Of a DNA stretch of 64,000 bases, positions 44,104 through 53,060 are shown in pieces. The stretch's first letter is position 1; every line of letters starts with the position of its first letter. Origin of the DNA: SMWD01 sp002729875 (lineage in GTDB: Bacteria > Pseudomonadota > Gammaproteobacteria > Steroidobacterales > GCA-2729495); the NCBI GenBank assembly GCA_036010905.1, contig DASCMH010000013.1:1-64000 (forward strand). Reading direction: 5' to 3'. The notes beneath the pieces are model-generated. The model worked only from the letters and a program-made list of their open reading frames with translations. It made no database searches and was not told where the DNA came from. The translations under genes and the position numbers were made by a program.

Positions 44104-44883
44104 TCAGTTAATACAATGTTGCTCCGGCCCATCCCGGTCCGGTTCCGAATCCTGTTCTTCAAGAAATTCGCGTAATAATCGCTGTTCCTCTGTGTTCAAC
44201 TCGCGCCCGGTCAATAATTCCGGACGTCGCAGGTATGTTCTGCCCAATGCCTGCTTCAGGCGCCAGCGTCGAATCGCCTCATGATTACCCTCGAGTAATA
44301 CCGTTGGGACCCGTCGACAGTCAACAGTCTCAGGGCGCGTGTAGTGAGGGTAATCCAGCAGGCCCTCCATAAACGAATCCTGTTCCGCCGAAGCCTCATC
44401 ACCCAGCACTGCCGGCAACAACCGGGTGACGGCATCGATGACCGCCACCGCCGCAATCTCTCCGCCGCTTAGCACAAAATCGCCAAGCGAAATTTCATCG
44501 TCCGCCTCCGCATCAAGCAAACGCTCATCGAAGCCTTCATAACGCCCTGCAACCAGCACCATACCGGCCAGTTTTGCAAACTGACGCGCCACGCCCTGGT
44601 CAAACCTGCGCCCCTGAGGGGTCAGGAAAACAACCGGACTACCTGTGGGTGACTGCTCCCGTGCCCGGCTTATGGCCGCACGAACCGGCTCTACTTTAAG
44701 CACCATCCCCGGGCCACCGCCATACGGGCGGTCATCGACGGTTCGGTGTACGTCACTCGTAAACTGCCGCGGATCGACCGTATCAATATCAATCAAGCCA
44801 CGTTGCACGGCGCGCCCACAAACACCGAAACTCGTTGTCGCTGCAACGAATTGCGGAAAAAGCGTCACGACACGAAAGTCCAT
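44104..44883 (-). CDS. trmD: tRNA (guanine37-N1)-methyltransferase TrmD
   Basis: SPOUT methyltransferase that makes m1G37 in tRNA and prevents +1 frameshifting. The 259 residues have DDRPYGGGPGMVLKVEP, the knot region LVAGRYEGFDERL and EISLGDFVLSGGE, and the C-terminal helical domain with YPHYTRP. The tail EDSEPDRDGPEQ-type acidic end is a little longer than in E. coli. rimM precedes it by 38 bp and rplS follows by 33 bp. Confidence 0.97.
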   Translation of the reverse strand: MDFRVVTLFPQFVAATTSFGVCGRAVQRGLIDIDTVDPRQFTSDVHRTVDDRPYGGGPGMVLKVEPVRAAISRAREQSPTGSPVVFLTPQGRRFDQGVARQFAKLAGMVLVAGRYEGFDERLLDAEADDEISLGDFVLSGGEIAAVAVIDAVTRLLPAVLGDEASAEQDSFMEGLLDYPHYTRPETVDCRRVPTVLLEGNHEAIRRWRLKQALGRTYLRRPELLTGRELNTEEQRLLREFLEEQDSEPDRDGPEQHCIN

Positions 44884-44921
44884 GCCCTAATCTCTGCTTC
44901 TCACCAAGTCCACCACGTTGT

Positions 44922-45425
44922 TCAGAACTCGGAGTTCCAATCAACAGTGATTATTGCCGCAGCAAGGTCGACGCATTTAATCACGTCACCGATAACAAAC
45001 GGAATCAGCCGGCGCCTTTCACCCGTTACCACCAAGACGTCATTCGCCCCTGTTTCCAGCAAACTATCCACAACGCCGAGGGTTACACCATTATTCGTCA
45101 TGACCCGCAATCCAACCAGGTCATGCCAGTAATATTCGTTATTCCCGATTTGCGCGAACAACTCGCGACTAACGAGTATGTCCTTACCAACCATTGCCGC
45201 TGCCGCATCGCGATCTTCAACCCCGGCAATCTGTGCTATCAGACCTTTGCCTTGCTCGCGACCCGCAGTCGGATCAACCTCTTCAATGACGCCGGCACGC
45301 TCCAGGCACCAGGGTCGGTAAGCCAGGATATTCTTCCGCGGTTCGGTATAGGAAGTAACCTTAACCCAACCCTTTACGCCATACAGTCCGGCAATACGCC
45401 CGACAACAACTAACTTCTCGTCCAC
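44922..45425 (-). CDS. rimM: Ribosome maturation factor RimM
   Basis: Assists 30S head assembly by binding S19. The 167 residues have the N-terminal VVVGRIAGLYGVKGWVKVTSYT and the PRC-barrel part EYYWHDLVGLRVMTNNGVTLG, then NDVLVV and the end LIPFVIGDVIKCVD. The start is GTG at 45425. Second gene of the operon, 27 bp after rpsP. Confidence 0.96.
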   Translation of the reverse strand: MDEKLVVVGRIAGLYGVKGWVKVTSYTEPRKNILAYRPWCLERAGVIEEVDPTAGREQGKGLIAQIAGVEDRDAAAAMVGKDILVSRELFAQIGNNEYYWHDLVGLRVMTNNGVTLGVVDSLLETGANDVLVVTGERRRLIPFVIGDVIKCVDLAAAIITVDWNSEF

Positions 45426-45452
45426 ACCGAAAGCGCAGACCCTGACACCGAG

Positions 45453-45731
45453 CTACTCGGCAGCCGCTGCGGCCGCCAAAGTTCCCTGCGTCTTACGAAA
45501 ATTCTTTAATAACGTCGATACACGATCACTCGGTTGAGCACCATGACCAATCCAGTGCTCGATGCGATCAATATCAACGCGTAATTTTTCTTCGCCTCCA
45601 CGCGCAACCGGGTTAAAAAAACCAACCCGCTCAAGATAGCGGCCATCGCGGCGATTGCGCTGATCCGTCACAACGATGTGATAAAAGGGACGTTTCTTTG
45701 CACCGCTGCGGGACAATCGGATACTGACCAT
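45453..45731 (-). CDS. rpsP: 30S ribosomal protein S16
   Basis: 92-residue ribosomal protein. MVSIRLSRSGAKKRPFYHIV and DGRYLERVGFFNP are diagnostic, and the C-terminus ends in an Ala-rich run (LAAAAAAE). First gene of rpsP-rimM-trmD-rplS. In E. coli ffh lies just upstream; here a VPLPA-type gene lies between them. Confidence 0.98.
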   Translation of the reverse strand: MVSIRLSRSGAKKRPFYHIVVTDQRNRRDGRYLERVGFFNPVARGGEEKLRVDIDRIEHWIGHGAQPSDRVSTLLKNFRKTQGTLAAAAAAE

Positions 45732-46027
45732 GATTCAATTCATTCCTGTCTAAAAAATAGGCCGGCGTATCGGGCAACCCCGATCCGGATAGGCTAATCG
45801 ACTAATTTTACTGGAATCTGCGCGAAAGTGAAGCCATCCGAAGAGGGAAAATGGATCTCATGCCACTCGCGCGCATGGCCACGCCCCCGAATGGTGGCCT
45901 GGCCACCCTCACAACGGGGCCTAATGACAGTTTCAGGTGAGCAACAAAGCTCAGGCCCTCATTGGGCCCAGCACAAACTCACCATACAGACAGCTGCCCG
46001 GTAAGCTGCCCCGCAGAACCGGGATTG
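45732..46027. other. Gap between the VPLPA-type gene and rpsP
   Basis: About 296 bp, presumably holding the rpsP promoter on the minus strand. A palindrome GGTGGCC-T-GGCCACC lies near 45893-45907. It could be part of the terminator of the VPLPA gene, but no T-run follows. Nothing else recognised. Confidence 0.35.
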
Positions 46028-46717
46028 TTACACTACCGGGTTTACTCGTGATCGTACCCGACGCAGGCTCACAAGCCCCATCAACGCCGAGCCAAACAGC
46101 CAGGCGGCCGCAGGAACCGGCACTGCGGCAATATCACCGGAGCGCACCGCCCACGCATTGTAGTAGTCGAGCTTATCGCCGCTGAACTGGTTACCGTTGT
46201 AGAAATCAAAGCCCCATGCGAAATCGGTATGGGTCACGTACTCCGTACCGGACCAGTACAGGTAGGGCTGAAAATTTGTAAACGGGCCCGTCTCGGTCAG
46301 GCCCCAGCCCGGCTGCGGCCCAATACCGTCGCCGTCGAGATACGCCAGGTTGCCCAGCGTGTCGTAGAACAGGCTCGCCATCTCGCCCGTGCTGGTGTCC
46401 ACGTTATAACCACAGTCCGTATACTCAAAGGCGTAGTTACAGCCCGGGGTACCCGAGTCGGTCACTGTCGGCAGCCGCCAGTCCGTTGTCCCCAGGTGGC
46501 CAGCACCGGTGTTCAGCGTGCTAACCCAGGTCTGCGCCTGGTTCCACGTCATCAAACCATCTGCATCGTAGCTCGACGTCTGGGCCCAGTTCGTATCCGC
46601 CAGCCAGGTGAGGTCCAGAACAGTATCGTAATAAGCTGCTCCGCCTGCCCGGCTGAGCAGCGCTGCATCGGCCGATGTAAAAACAAACAGCAGTAAAATT
46701 CCTGATAGGTGTTTCAT
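46028..46717 (-). CDS. DUF1566/Lcl-domain protein with VPLPA-type sorting tail
   Basis: A secreted 229-residue protein. A signal peptide (LSGILLLFVFTSADA) precedes a DUF1566-like (Lcl, C-type-lectin-like) domain: DTVLDLTWLADTNWAQ, MTWNQAQTWVSTLN, TDWRLPTV, YLYWSGTEY and YNAWAVRSGD. It ends AVPVPAAAWLFGSALMGLVS followed by RRVRSR. That is the tripartite tail (motif, transmembrane helix, basic cluster) of exosortase substrates, of the VPLPA/PEP-CTERM type. It lies between ffh and rpsP, which are normally adjacent. A GGGGG Shine-Dalgarno precedes the ATG. No exosortase is in the window. Confidence 0.85.
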   Translation of the reverse strand: MKHLSGILLLFVFTSADAALLSRAGGAAYYDTVLDLTWLADTNWAQTSSYDADGLMTWNQAQTWVSTLNTGAGHLGTTDWRLPTVTDSGTPGCNYAFEYTDCGYNVDTSTGEMASLFYDTLGNLAYLDGDGIGPQPGWGLTETGPFTNFQPYLYWSGTEYVTHTDFAWGFDFYNGNQFSGDKLDYYNAWAVRSGDIAAVPVPAAAWLFGSALMGLVSLRRVRSRVNPVV

Positions 46718-47092
46718 CAAATCCCCCTTTTTTAAATTGCCCTGCCCGCCACGGCTACTCGATGACCGTAATCCAGCAGCAATCGCGCTTATCTGCGATT
46801 GCCCGTAATTGCATCACCGAGAATACAATAGTTTCATTTGTACACCTGCACCAAGAAACAGGCAAATTATAAGATTATGTAAAAGATATTATTTCAATGC
46901 TTTATATCAACTTACTCAAAATCGAATCGGCTCTGGGTCGGGGACAGCACACAAAGTTGCGCAGCGCTGACAAGCAGATTGAGCCTGACGGCTGCGGGTC
47001 AGTAGCGGATCCGGACCTGGACCCGGCAATCGGCAGCTTTCGGGCGCATAGGTGACTTTAAAGCAGCACCAAGCTCCCGCAACCGGCAACAG
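46718..47092. other. AT-rich gap between ffh and the VPLPA-type gene
   Basis: About 375 bp. The middle (46850-46920) is distinctly AT-rich, unlike the neighbouring genes, and could hold the promoter of the VPLPA-type gene. The part next to ffh is GC-rich without an obvious terminator. No gene recognised. Confidence 0.4.
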
Positions 47093-48445
47093 TCAGCCCC
47101 CTGTCATCCCACGCAGCATATCTTTCATCTTCCCGCCCTTACCAAGCTTGCCCATCATTTTCTGCATCTGAAGATGCTGCTTCAGCAACCGGTTAACATC
47201 CTGTATCGCCTGTCCTGAACCCATTGCAATTCGCCGTTTCCTCGAGCCCTTGATCACTTTTGGAAAGCGTCGTTCTTCGGGTGTCATCGAGTTGATAATC
47301 GCAATCTGTCGGGCAATCGCCCGTGAATCCACTTGCTCGGCCAACTTTTCGGCATCGACGCCACCCGGTATCGGCAACTTGCCCAGCAGGCTCTCAATGC
47401 CGCCCATGCTGGCCATCTGAGCGAGTTGATCGCGCAGATCGGCAAGATCAAACCCCTTGCCTTTGCGGACCTTGTTAACAAGTTTCTGGGCCTTTTCGTG
47501 ATCAACCTTGTCCTGGACCTCCTCGACAAGGCTCAGAACATCCCCCATACCCAGGATACGTGATGCCATGCGATCGGGATGAAAGGCCTCAATAGCCTCG
47601 GTATCCTCGCCGACACCAATAAAGCGGATCGGCTTATCGGTCACGGTTCGCACCGACAATGCGGCACCGCCGCGCGCATCACCGTCGGTCTTGGTCAGAA
47701 TCACACCGGTTAAAGGCAGCGCCGCAGAGAACGCGGCGGCGACATTAACCGCGTCCTGGCCGGCCATGCTGTCGACGACGAACAGGGTCTCTGCCGGTGA
47801 TATTGCGGTGTGAATCTGCCCGAGTTCAGCGAGCAATTCCTCATCCAGACGCGTACGCCCCGCTGTATCGAGGATTAGCACATCGCATGATCCGCGGCGT
47901 GCCGCCACGACGGCTTGCTCGGCAATTGACACCGGCGCAGCAGTCGTATCGGTCGGACAAAAGGCTGCCCCGACCTGTTCGGACAGCTGTTCCAGTTGCA
48001 GAATAGCGGCCGGTCTGCGGGTATCGAGGCTGGCTAACATCGGCTTTTTCGCATGCCGTTGGGCAAGATGCCGGGCCAGTTTAGCCGCTGTAGTAGTTTT
48101 GCCAACTCCCTGCAGGCCAGCCAGCAGGATCACGACCGGCGGCTGATGACGGAGATTGATGCCGTCACCATCAACTTCTGCATGACCCAGCGTTTCAGTC
48201 AGTTCATCATGCAGGATTTTTATGAAGACCTGTCCGGGCGTCAGGCTGCGCGTAACTTCAGAGCCAATCGCACGTTTGCGAACCCGGCCGATAAAATCCT
48301 TGACGACCGGCAGCGCCACATCGGCCTCGACCAGCGCCCGGCGAACATCGCGAACCGCATCGGTAATGTTGGCGTCGCTTAACCTGCCTTTGCCGCGCAC
48401 CCGCTCAGCAACTGCCTTAAGCCTGGAACTCAGATTATCAAACAT
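47093..48445 (-). CDS. ffh: Signal recognition particle protein Ffh
   Basis: SRP GTPase that binds signal sequences and the 4.5S RNA (encoded at 24.4 kb). The 450 residues comprise an N domain, a G domain with GLQGVGKTTTAAKLA, DTRRPAAILQLEQL, DTAGRTRLDEELL and TKTDGDARGG, and a Met-rich M domain (SMGGIESLLGKLPI; MTPEERRFPKVIKGSRKRRIA; MQKMMGKLGKGGKMKDMLRG). The ATG at 48445 is preferred to the adjacent TTG. Confidence 0.97.
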   Translation of the reverse strand: MFDNLSSRLKAVAERVRGKGRLSDANITDAVRDVRRALVEADVALPVVKDFIGRVRKRAIGSEVTRSLTPGQVFIKILHDELTETLGHAEVDGDGINLRHQPPVVILLAGLQGVGKTTTAAKLARHLAQRHAKKPMLASLDTRRPAAILQLEQLSEQVGAAFCPTDTTAAPVSIAEQAVVAARRGSCDVLILDTAGRTRLDEELLAELGQIHTAISPAETLFVVDSMAGQDAVNVAAAFSAALPLTGVILTKTDGDARGGAALSVRTVTDKPIRFIGVGEDTEAIEAFHPDRMASRILGMGDVLSLVEEVQDKVDHEKAQKLVNKVRKGKGFDLADLRDQLAQMASMGGIESLLGKLPIPGGVDAEKLAEQVDSRAIARQIAIINSMTPEERRFPKVIKGSRKRRIAMGSGQAIQDVNRLLKQHLQMQKMMGKLGKGGKMKDMLRGMTGG

Positions 48446-48639
48446 CAATCAACCTCACCCGCCAACCGGTTCAACCCGGCAAAAAATGCATTTTAGCCCG
48501 AACATCAGCTCAGAATCAGGCTGGTGAAGCAACTCATGCTCAAAATTATTGGCTCACAGGAGATCTAGTCCCTTGACAGCCTGCCACTGCGTTAGCCAAC
48601 ATCACCCATATTAATGGTCACAAAGGAGGACTCACCTTC

Positions 48640-49923
48640 GTGGGTGATGACATACCCCCGGGAGCCTTATACGGACTCCTGATTTTTCTGTTGATCTGTT
48701 CAGCTTTTTTCTCGGGCACGGAAACGGCCCTGATGACCCTGAACCGATACCGGCTGCGCCACAAGGCGAAGTCGGGGCACCGCGGGGCGATCCTCGCGGA
48801 AAATCTGCTGCGCAAACCCGACCGGTTGATCAGCCTGATCCTGATCTGCAATAACCTGGTCAATGTATTCGCCGTTCAGCTCGTGACAATTATCGCCTTA
48901 CGCCTCGGCAGCCCTTTCTGGCTCGCTGCAAGTGGCTTCATTTTCACGATCGTGTTGCTGATATTTGCCGAAGTCACACCGAAAACTCTGGCGGCGCTAC
49001 AACCCGAACGCGTCGCCTTACCCGCAGCTTTCATCTATTTTCCTCTTGCCCGCCTGCTCGCACCTTTCGTCTGGCTTATCAACCTGTTTGCCAATGGTCT
49101 GCTAAGGTTGATCGGCATCAACATCAATGATGCCGATCAGGATCATCTGACCGTTGAAGAACTGCGCACGCTGGTTACCGAAGCCGGCGCATTGCTACCC
49201 CGCAAACGCCACCGAATGCTGGTCGGCATCCTCGAACTACAGGACATCACCGTCGATGACATCATGATTCCGCACAACGAAATTGTCGGTATCGACCTGA
49301 ACAACGAATGGGATGAAATTCTCAGTACGATCCGTAACAGTGCCTATACCCGTTTGCCCGTTTTTAAAGACAGCATTGACGACGTCATCGGTATTCTGCA
49401 CATGAAACAACTCGTACAAAGCGCCGGACTCGAGCATCTGAATAAAGCTTTGCTGAAGAACCTCGTGCAAGATGCCTACTTCGTACCTGAAGGCACGCCA
49501 CTGAACAAGCAGATTGTACAGTTCCAGCGTGCGCGTCAGCGTACTGCATTTATCGTTGATGAATACGGCGACATCCAGGGCATTGTCACGCTGGAAGACA
49601 TCCTTGAAGAAATTATCGGTGAATTCACCAGTGAACCGATATCCACACACGCCGATGTGCGCACCGATGACAAGTCAGGTTATGTCGTAAAGGGCAGCGC
49701 CAACATCCGCGCGTTGAACCGGATGATGAATTGGCGCCTGCCGACCAACGGTCCAAAAACATTAAACGGCCTGATCTTGGAGACGCTGGAAGCAATCCCG
49801 AAGCAAGGCACCGGTCTCGTACTGAATGATTACCCGATCGAAATCCTGAAAACGACCGACAGCGTTGTCCAGTCGGTACGTATCAACTCACCCTCACCCC
49901 CACCCTCACCTCCGCCAGGCTGA
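48640..49923 (+). CDS. CorB/HlyC-CorC family membrane protein (DUF21-CBS)
   Basis: Inner-membrane protein of the CNNM/CorB family, 427 residues, tied to Mg2+ or Co2+ transport or efflux. The DUF21 domain has ICSAFFSGTETALMTLNRYRL, NNLVNVF and AEVTPKTLAAL, with about four hydrophobic segments. A CBS pair follows (IMIPHNEIVGIDLNNEWDEI and onward; EYGDIQGIVTLEDILEEIIGE), then a CorC_HlyC domain. It ends in a Pro/Ser-rich tail, SPSPPPSPPPG, that relatives usually lack. The start is GTG at 48640 behind a strong AAAGGAGGA. It is divergent from ffh; the cytochrome-assembly gene ypjD found here in E. coli is missing. Confidence 0.92.
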   Translation: MGDDIPPGALYGLLIFLLICSAFFSGTETALMTLNRYRLRHKAKSGHRGAILAENLLRKPDRLISLILICNNLVNVFAVQLVTIIALRLGSPFWLAASGFIFTIVLLIFAEVTPKTLAALQPERVALPAAFIYFPLARLLAPFVWLINLFANGLLRLIGININDADQDHLTVEELRTLVTEAGALLPRKRHRMLVGILELQDITVDDIMIPHNEIVGIDLNNEWDEILSTIRNSAYTRLPVFKDSIDDVIGILHMKQLVQSAGLEHLNKALLKNLVQDAYFVPEGTPLNKQIVQFQRARQRTAFIVDEYGDIQGIVTLEDILEEIIGEFTSEPISTHADVRTDDKSGYVVKGSANIRALNRMMNWRLPTNGPKTLNGLILETLEAIPKQGTGLVLNDYPIEILKTTDSVVQSVRINSPSPPPSPPPG

Positions 49924-50013
49924 ATAAAAAAGGGGTGGCGAAAAATGGTTGAGTGGATTTGGAGGTGAATACTTGACCGCAAAACTTTTCATGCACGCCA
50001 CTTTGAGTGCTAC

Positions 50014-51180
50014 CTAGACCGTTCGTCTCCTACGCATCCAGCCGAGCAAGCCTAAGGCCGAACCGAACAGCCAGGCGGCGGCCGGCACAGGTACCGCGGT
50101 GGGCGTCAGCAGGAATGCTCGTTCTTCTCCATTGTAAGTTCCGTAGCCGACAATCTGACCGAGCTCGTTCACGTCGTAGGCATTCGATAGCACTGTCCAG
50201 CCAGTCAGGTTGTCCACCAGTGTGCTCAGTTTAATCACGCTCTGGCCGTCGAAAGACACTGTGGCCAACTTATCGTTATTGACGAGCCCCCCCGCCTCAT
50301 AGCTGTGACCGACAATGACTCCTGCATCATTGATCGACCACGCTCGACCGAAGCCGCTGCCAAGATCGTCCATGAAATGATATACGCTACCGTCCCACAC
50401 GGTAGCCCGATCAAATTGAAAGACTGAGGTAGAGTCGTACGCCAGACCAACGGCTATACCATTATTGTTGATTTGCTGCGCTGTGCTGTAGGTCCCAGCA
50501 AAAGTATTATGAAAACTGATCGTTCCGCTCGCATCCCAGGTCGCCTGATGCTTGTTCGAGTCTTCAAAGTCACTTATTGATGCTCGACCTGCAATCTCAC
50601 CAGCGTCATTAATTCCGTGACCGCGGCTATAGCCCGTAGGCGACCATACAGTGCCTAGATCCGTCATCGTTCCGCTCACGTATTTGAATGCATGCGTACG
50701 ATAAACGGCAGGGGTAAATCCTAATGAATCAATATTCGCAGCACCTGTGATTACGCCGCTATCATTGATGTCATAAGCACCGGAATATGCACCGCCAAGG
50801 GTGCCGAGATTGGTCGTCACGCCGCTTTGCCAACTAAATGCGTAACCGTCTGGAGTCTCCTTCTGCGCGCCGCCAGTTTCCCCAACGATAATTCCATTGT
50901 TGTTCACGGCCCGGGCCAGTCCCGTAAATCCAAGACTCTGGACCGTGCCATTACTGCCCCACATAACGGCTTCTTTGGTTCCGCTGACGGAGTTGTATGA
51001 CTGACCGACAACCGTGCCATTTTCGTTAAGACCGTATGCCCAGTTTGCTGATTCCGCTCCCGTTGTCAGTGTCTCGAGTACCTGAATCGAATAGGTGCCC
51101 GCACTTGCGGCACCAGACAGAAATGCGCAAATGCTCAACGCAGCCAGCACGCCAATCAACCGAAGCAAAACACTCCCCAT
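50014..51180 (-). CDS. HAF-repeat secreted protein with VPLPA-type sorting tail
   Basis: A 388-residue exported protein. After a signal peptide (LIGVLAALSICAFLSGAASA) it is built of repeats with alternating motifs of the type AYGLNENGTVVGQS, AYDINDSGVITGAA, GHGINDAGEIAGRA, AWSINDAGVIVGHS and AYDVNELGQIVGYG. These are HAF-type beta-propeller-like repeats, each with an I/V-N-D/E-x-G-x-I-V-G core. The end AVPVPAAAWLFGSALGLLGW plus RRRR is an exosortase sorting tail, near-identical in its first 13 residues to the other VPLPA-type gene. An AAGGGGGGAT site precedes the ATG. Confidence 0.87.
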   Translation of the reverse strand: MGSVLLRLIGVLAALSICAFLSGAASAGTYSIQVLETLTTGAESANWAYGLNENGTVVGQSYNSVSGTKEAVMWGSNGTVQSLGFTGLARAVNNNGIIVGETGGAQKETPDGYAFSWQSGVTTNLGTLGGAYSGAYDINDSGVITGAANIDSLGFTPAVYRTHAFKYVSGTMTDLGTVWSPTGYSRGHGINDAGEIAGRASISDFEDSNKHQATWDASGTISFHNTFAGTYSTAQQINNNGIAVGLAYDSTSVFQFDRATVWDGSVYHFMDDLGSGFGRAWSINDAGVIVGHSYEAGGLVNNDKLATVSFDGQSVIKLSTLVDNLTGWTVLSNAYDVNELGQIVGYGTYNGEERAFLLTPTAVPVPAAAWLFGSALGLLGWMRRRRTV

Positions 51181-51613
51181 AGCTATCCCCCCTTACGTCC
51201 GGCATACAGAAGCAACAGCCCTGCACGGACAAGTTTTTGAATTTAATTGTTTGTTATCGCCCTTCTCGGTGTTGCGTCATCGGTGGGGGCAGTAGAAACT
51301 AATATTACAGCAATCCTGTTTATATATTGTTGTTATTGTTAACATAATGCTAATGCGAATTATAGTGGATCATTACACCAATATGAATTTTTTTATCACT
51401 TTATGATCACAGGCGAATGTCTCCTCTGGATCAGCAGGTGTCAGATCGCTGCGAGACAGTGAAACGGCAGCTATCAGGAGATTTTTCGGATCTTCTGCCG
51501 TAGTCAGGTGTAAACCAGTACGCTTTCAGGTTTCGACAGGATGTCTGTCAAAGAATTGCTGCCCGGAAAAAGGCATAAAGATTAATAATTCCTGACCAAG
51601 CCACCAACGTGCA
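51181..51613. other. AT-rich gap between radA and the HAF-repeat gene
   Basis: About 430 bp without a gene. The part at 51290-51420 is very AT-rich, with several runs suitable for -10 elements on either strand. The remainder shows no repeat or RNA structure I can support. It likely contains the HAF-repeat gene promoter and the 3' end of the radA transcript. Confidence 0.4.
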
Positions 51614-52996
51614 CTACAAATCCGCCAACGCACTTAACGCTTCATCGAGCGCCGTCACACCGACAACCGTTAACCCGTCAGGCGATTTTTTCGGCACATT
51701 GGCCGCCGGGGCTATTGCATGCGTGAAGCCCAGTTTTGCCGCCTCACGCAAGCGTTCCTCACCATACGGTACCGGCCTGATTTCACCGGCCAGACCCACC
51801 TCACCAAAGACCACGACACTCCTCGGCACCGGGGTATCATTCAGACTCGAAGCCGTGGCTGCCAGCGTCGCGAGATCCGCCGATGTTTCATTGATTTTTA
51901 CCCCACCGACAACATTCAGAAACACATCCTCATCGTGTGCCCGCATACCACCGTAACGGTGCAACGCCGCCAGCAGCAACGCCAGTCGATTCTGATCAAG
52001 ACCAACCGCAACCCGGCGCGGTGGACCGCCGCCGGAACGGTCCGTCAATACCTGCACCTCGACGAGCAGGGGGCGGCTACCCTGATAAATTGCGGTCACC
52101 ACGCTACCAACCACCGGTTTATCGCCGGGCGCCAGGAAAATTGCCGACGGATTCCTGACTTCGCGCATACCCGTTTTCGTCATCATGAAAATCCCGAGTT
52201 CGTTTGCAGCTCCGAAACGGTTCTTCACCGTACGTATGACCCGGTAGCGACTGCCGGCCTCGGTTTCAAAATACAAGACGGTATCGACCATGTGCTCCAG
52301 TACCCGTGGCCCGGCAATATTGCCTTCCTTGGTAACATGGCCGACTAGAACAACCGGGATGCCGGTCGTCTTGGCCAGCCGGACGAGTCGAGCCGTGCAA
52401 TCACGCAACTGGTTGACGGAACCGGGTGCCGAGGGCATCTCGGTTGAATAAATCGTCTGCACCGAATCAATGATCAGTCCGGCGGGGCGCTCCTGTTCGG
52501 CCAGCATGACAATGTCATCGATATCCGTTGCGGCATACACCGTAATGCCAGCCGGATCCAGACCGAGGCGGCGCGCCCGCAAGGCAATCTGCTGCAGCGA
52601 TTCCTCACCACTGACATATAACATCGTGGTATCCGCTGAACATGAGACGCAGGCCTGCAACAGCAGCGTCGACTTGCCAATACCCGGATCACCCCCCAGC
52701 AGGGTCACCGAACCGGCTACGAGCCCCCCTCCCAGGGCACGATCAAGTTCGACCATCCCCGTGGTCCTGCGCGCAACCTGTTCGTCACCAACCGTATCCA
52801 GCCGCTCGACCTTCACACTGCCGGCCCAGCCAACCCTCCCCGGGGTCTTACCCATGGCCCGCCCCTTGGTCTGGCCGGCTGCAGACCTGACCGGCTGCAA
52901 TGAATTCCACTCGCCGCACCCGGGACACTGCCCCTGCCACTTTATTGTCGCGGCGCCACAGTCACCACATACATACGATTGTTGCGATTTACTCAA
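51614..52996 (-). CDS. radA: DNA repair protein RadA
   Basis: Recombination-associated helicase (also called Sms) that drives D-loop branch migration. The 460 residues have an N-terminal zinc finger (YVCGDCGAATIKWQGQCPGC), a RecA-like core with Walker A GGDPGIGKST, the RadA-specific KNRFGAANELG motif, and a C-terminal Lon-like domain ending in FGEVGLAGEIRPVPYGEERLREA. The start is TTG at 52996, with GGGGAG 7 bp upstream. Divergent from the kinase gene. Confidence 0.96.
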   Translation of the reverse strand: MSKSQQSYVCGDCGAATIKWQGQCPGCGEWNSLQPVRSAAGQTKGRAMGKTPGRVGWAGSVKVERLDTVGDEQVARRTTGMVELDRALGGGLVAGSVTLLGGDPGIGKSTLLLQACVSCSADTTMLYVSGEESLQQIALRARRLGLDPAGITVYAATDIDDIVMLAEQERPAGLIIDSVQTIYSTEMPSAPGSVNQLRDCTARLVRLAKTTGIPVVLVGHVTKEGNIAGPRVLEHMVDTVLYFETEAGSRYRVIRTVKNRFGAANELGIFMMTKTGMREVRNPSAIFLAPGDKPVVGSVVTAIYQGSRPLLVEVQVLTDRSGGGPPRRVAVGLDQNRLALLLAALHRYGGMRAHDEDVFLNVVGGVKINETSADLATLAATASSLNDTPVPRSVVVFGEVGLAGEIRPVPYGEERLREAAKLGFTHAIAPAANVPKKSPDGLTVVGVTALDEALSALADL

Positions 52997-53060
52997 AGTG
53001 TGACTCCCCTCTCAATGCTGCGATACCGCACAAGTTGTTTTTTCTGCGGGGGGCACAAAA

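Noticed and set aside
44835..45413. 192-codon open frame antisense to rimM and the trmD start
   Set aside because: rimM is well supported and conserved in position; no recognisable product on the other strand.
51205..51232. Sigma-54-like promoter upstream of the HAF-repeat gene (minus strand, TGCAGGGCTGTTGCT)
   Set aside because: The -12 TTGCT fits, but the -24 GG is imperfect, and no equivalent site lies before the other VPLPA-type gene.
51719..52348. 209-codon open frame antisense to radA
   Set aside because: radA is complete with all motifs; the overlapping frame is a codon-usage shadow.
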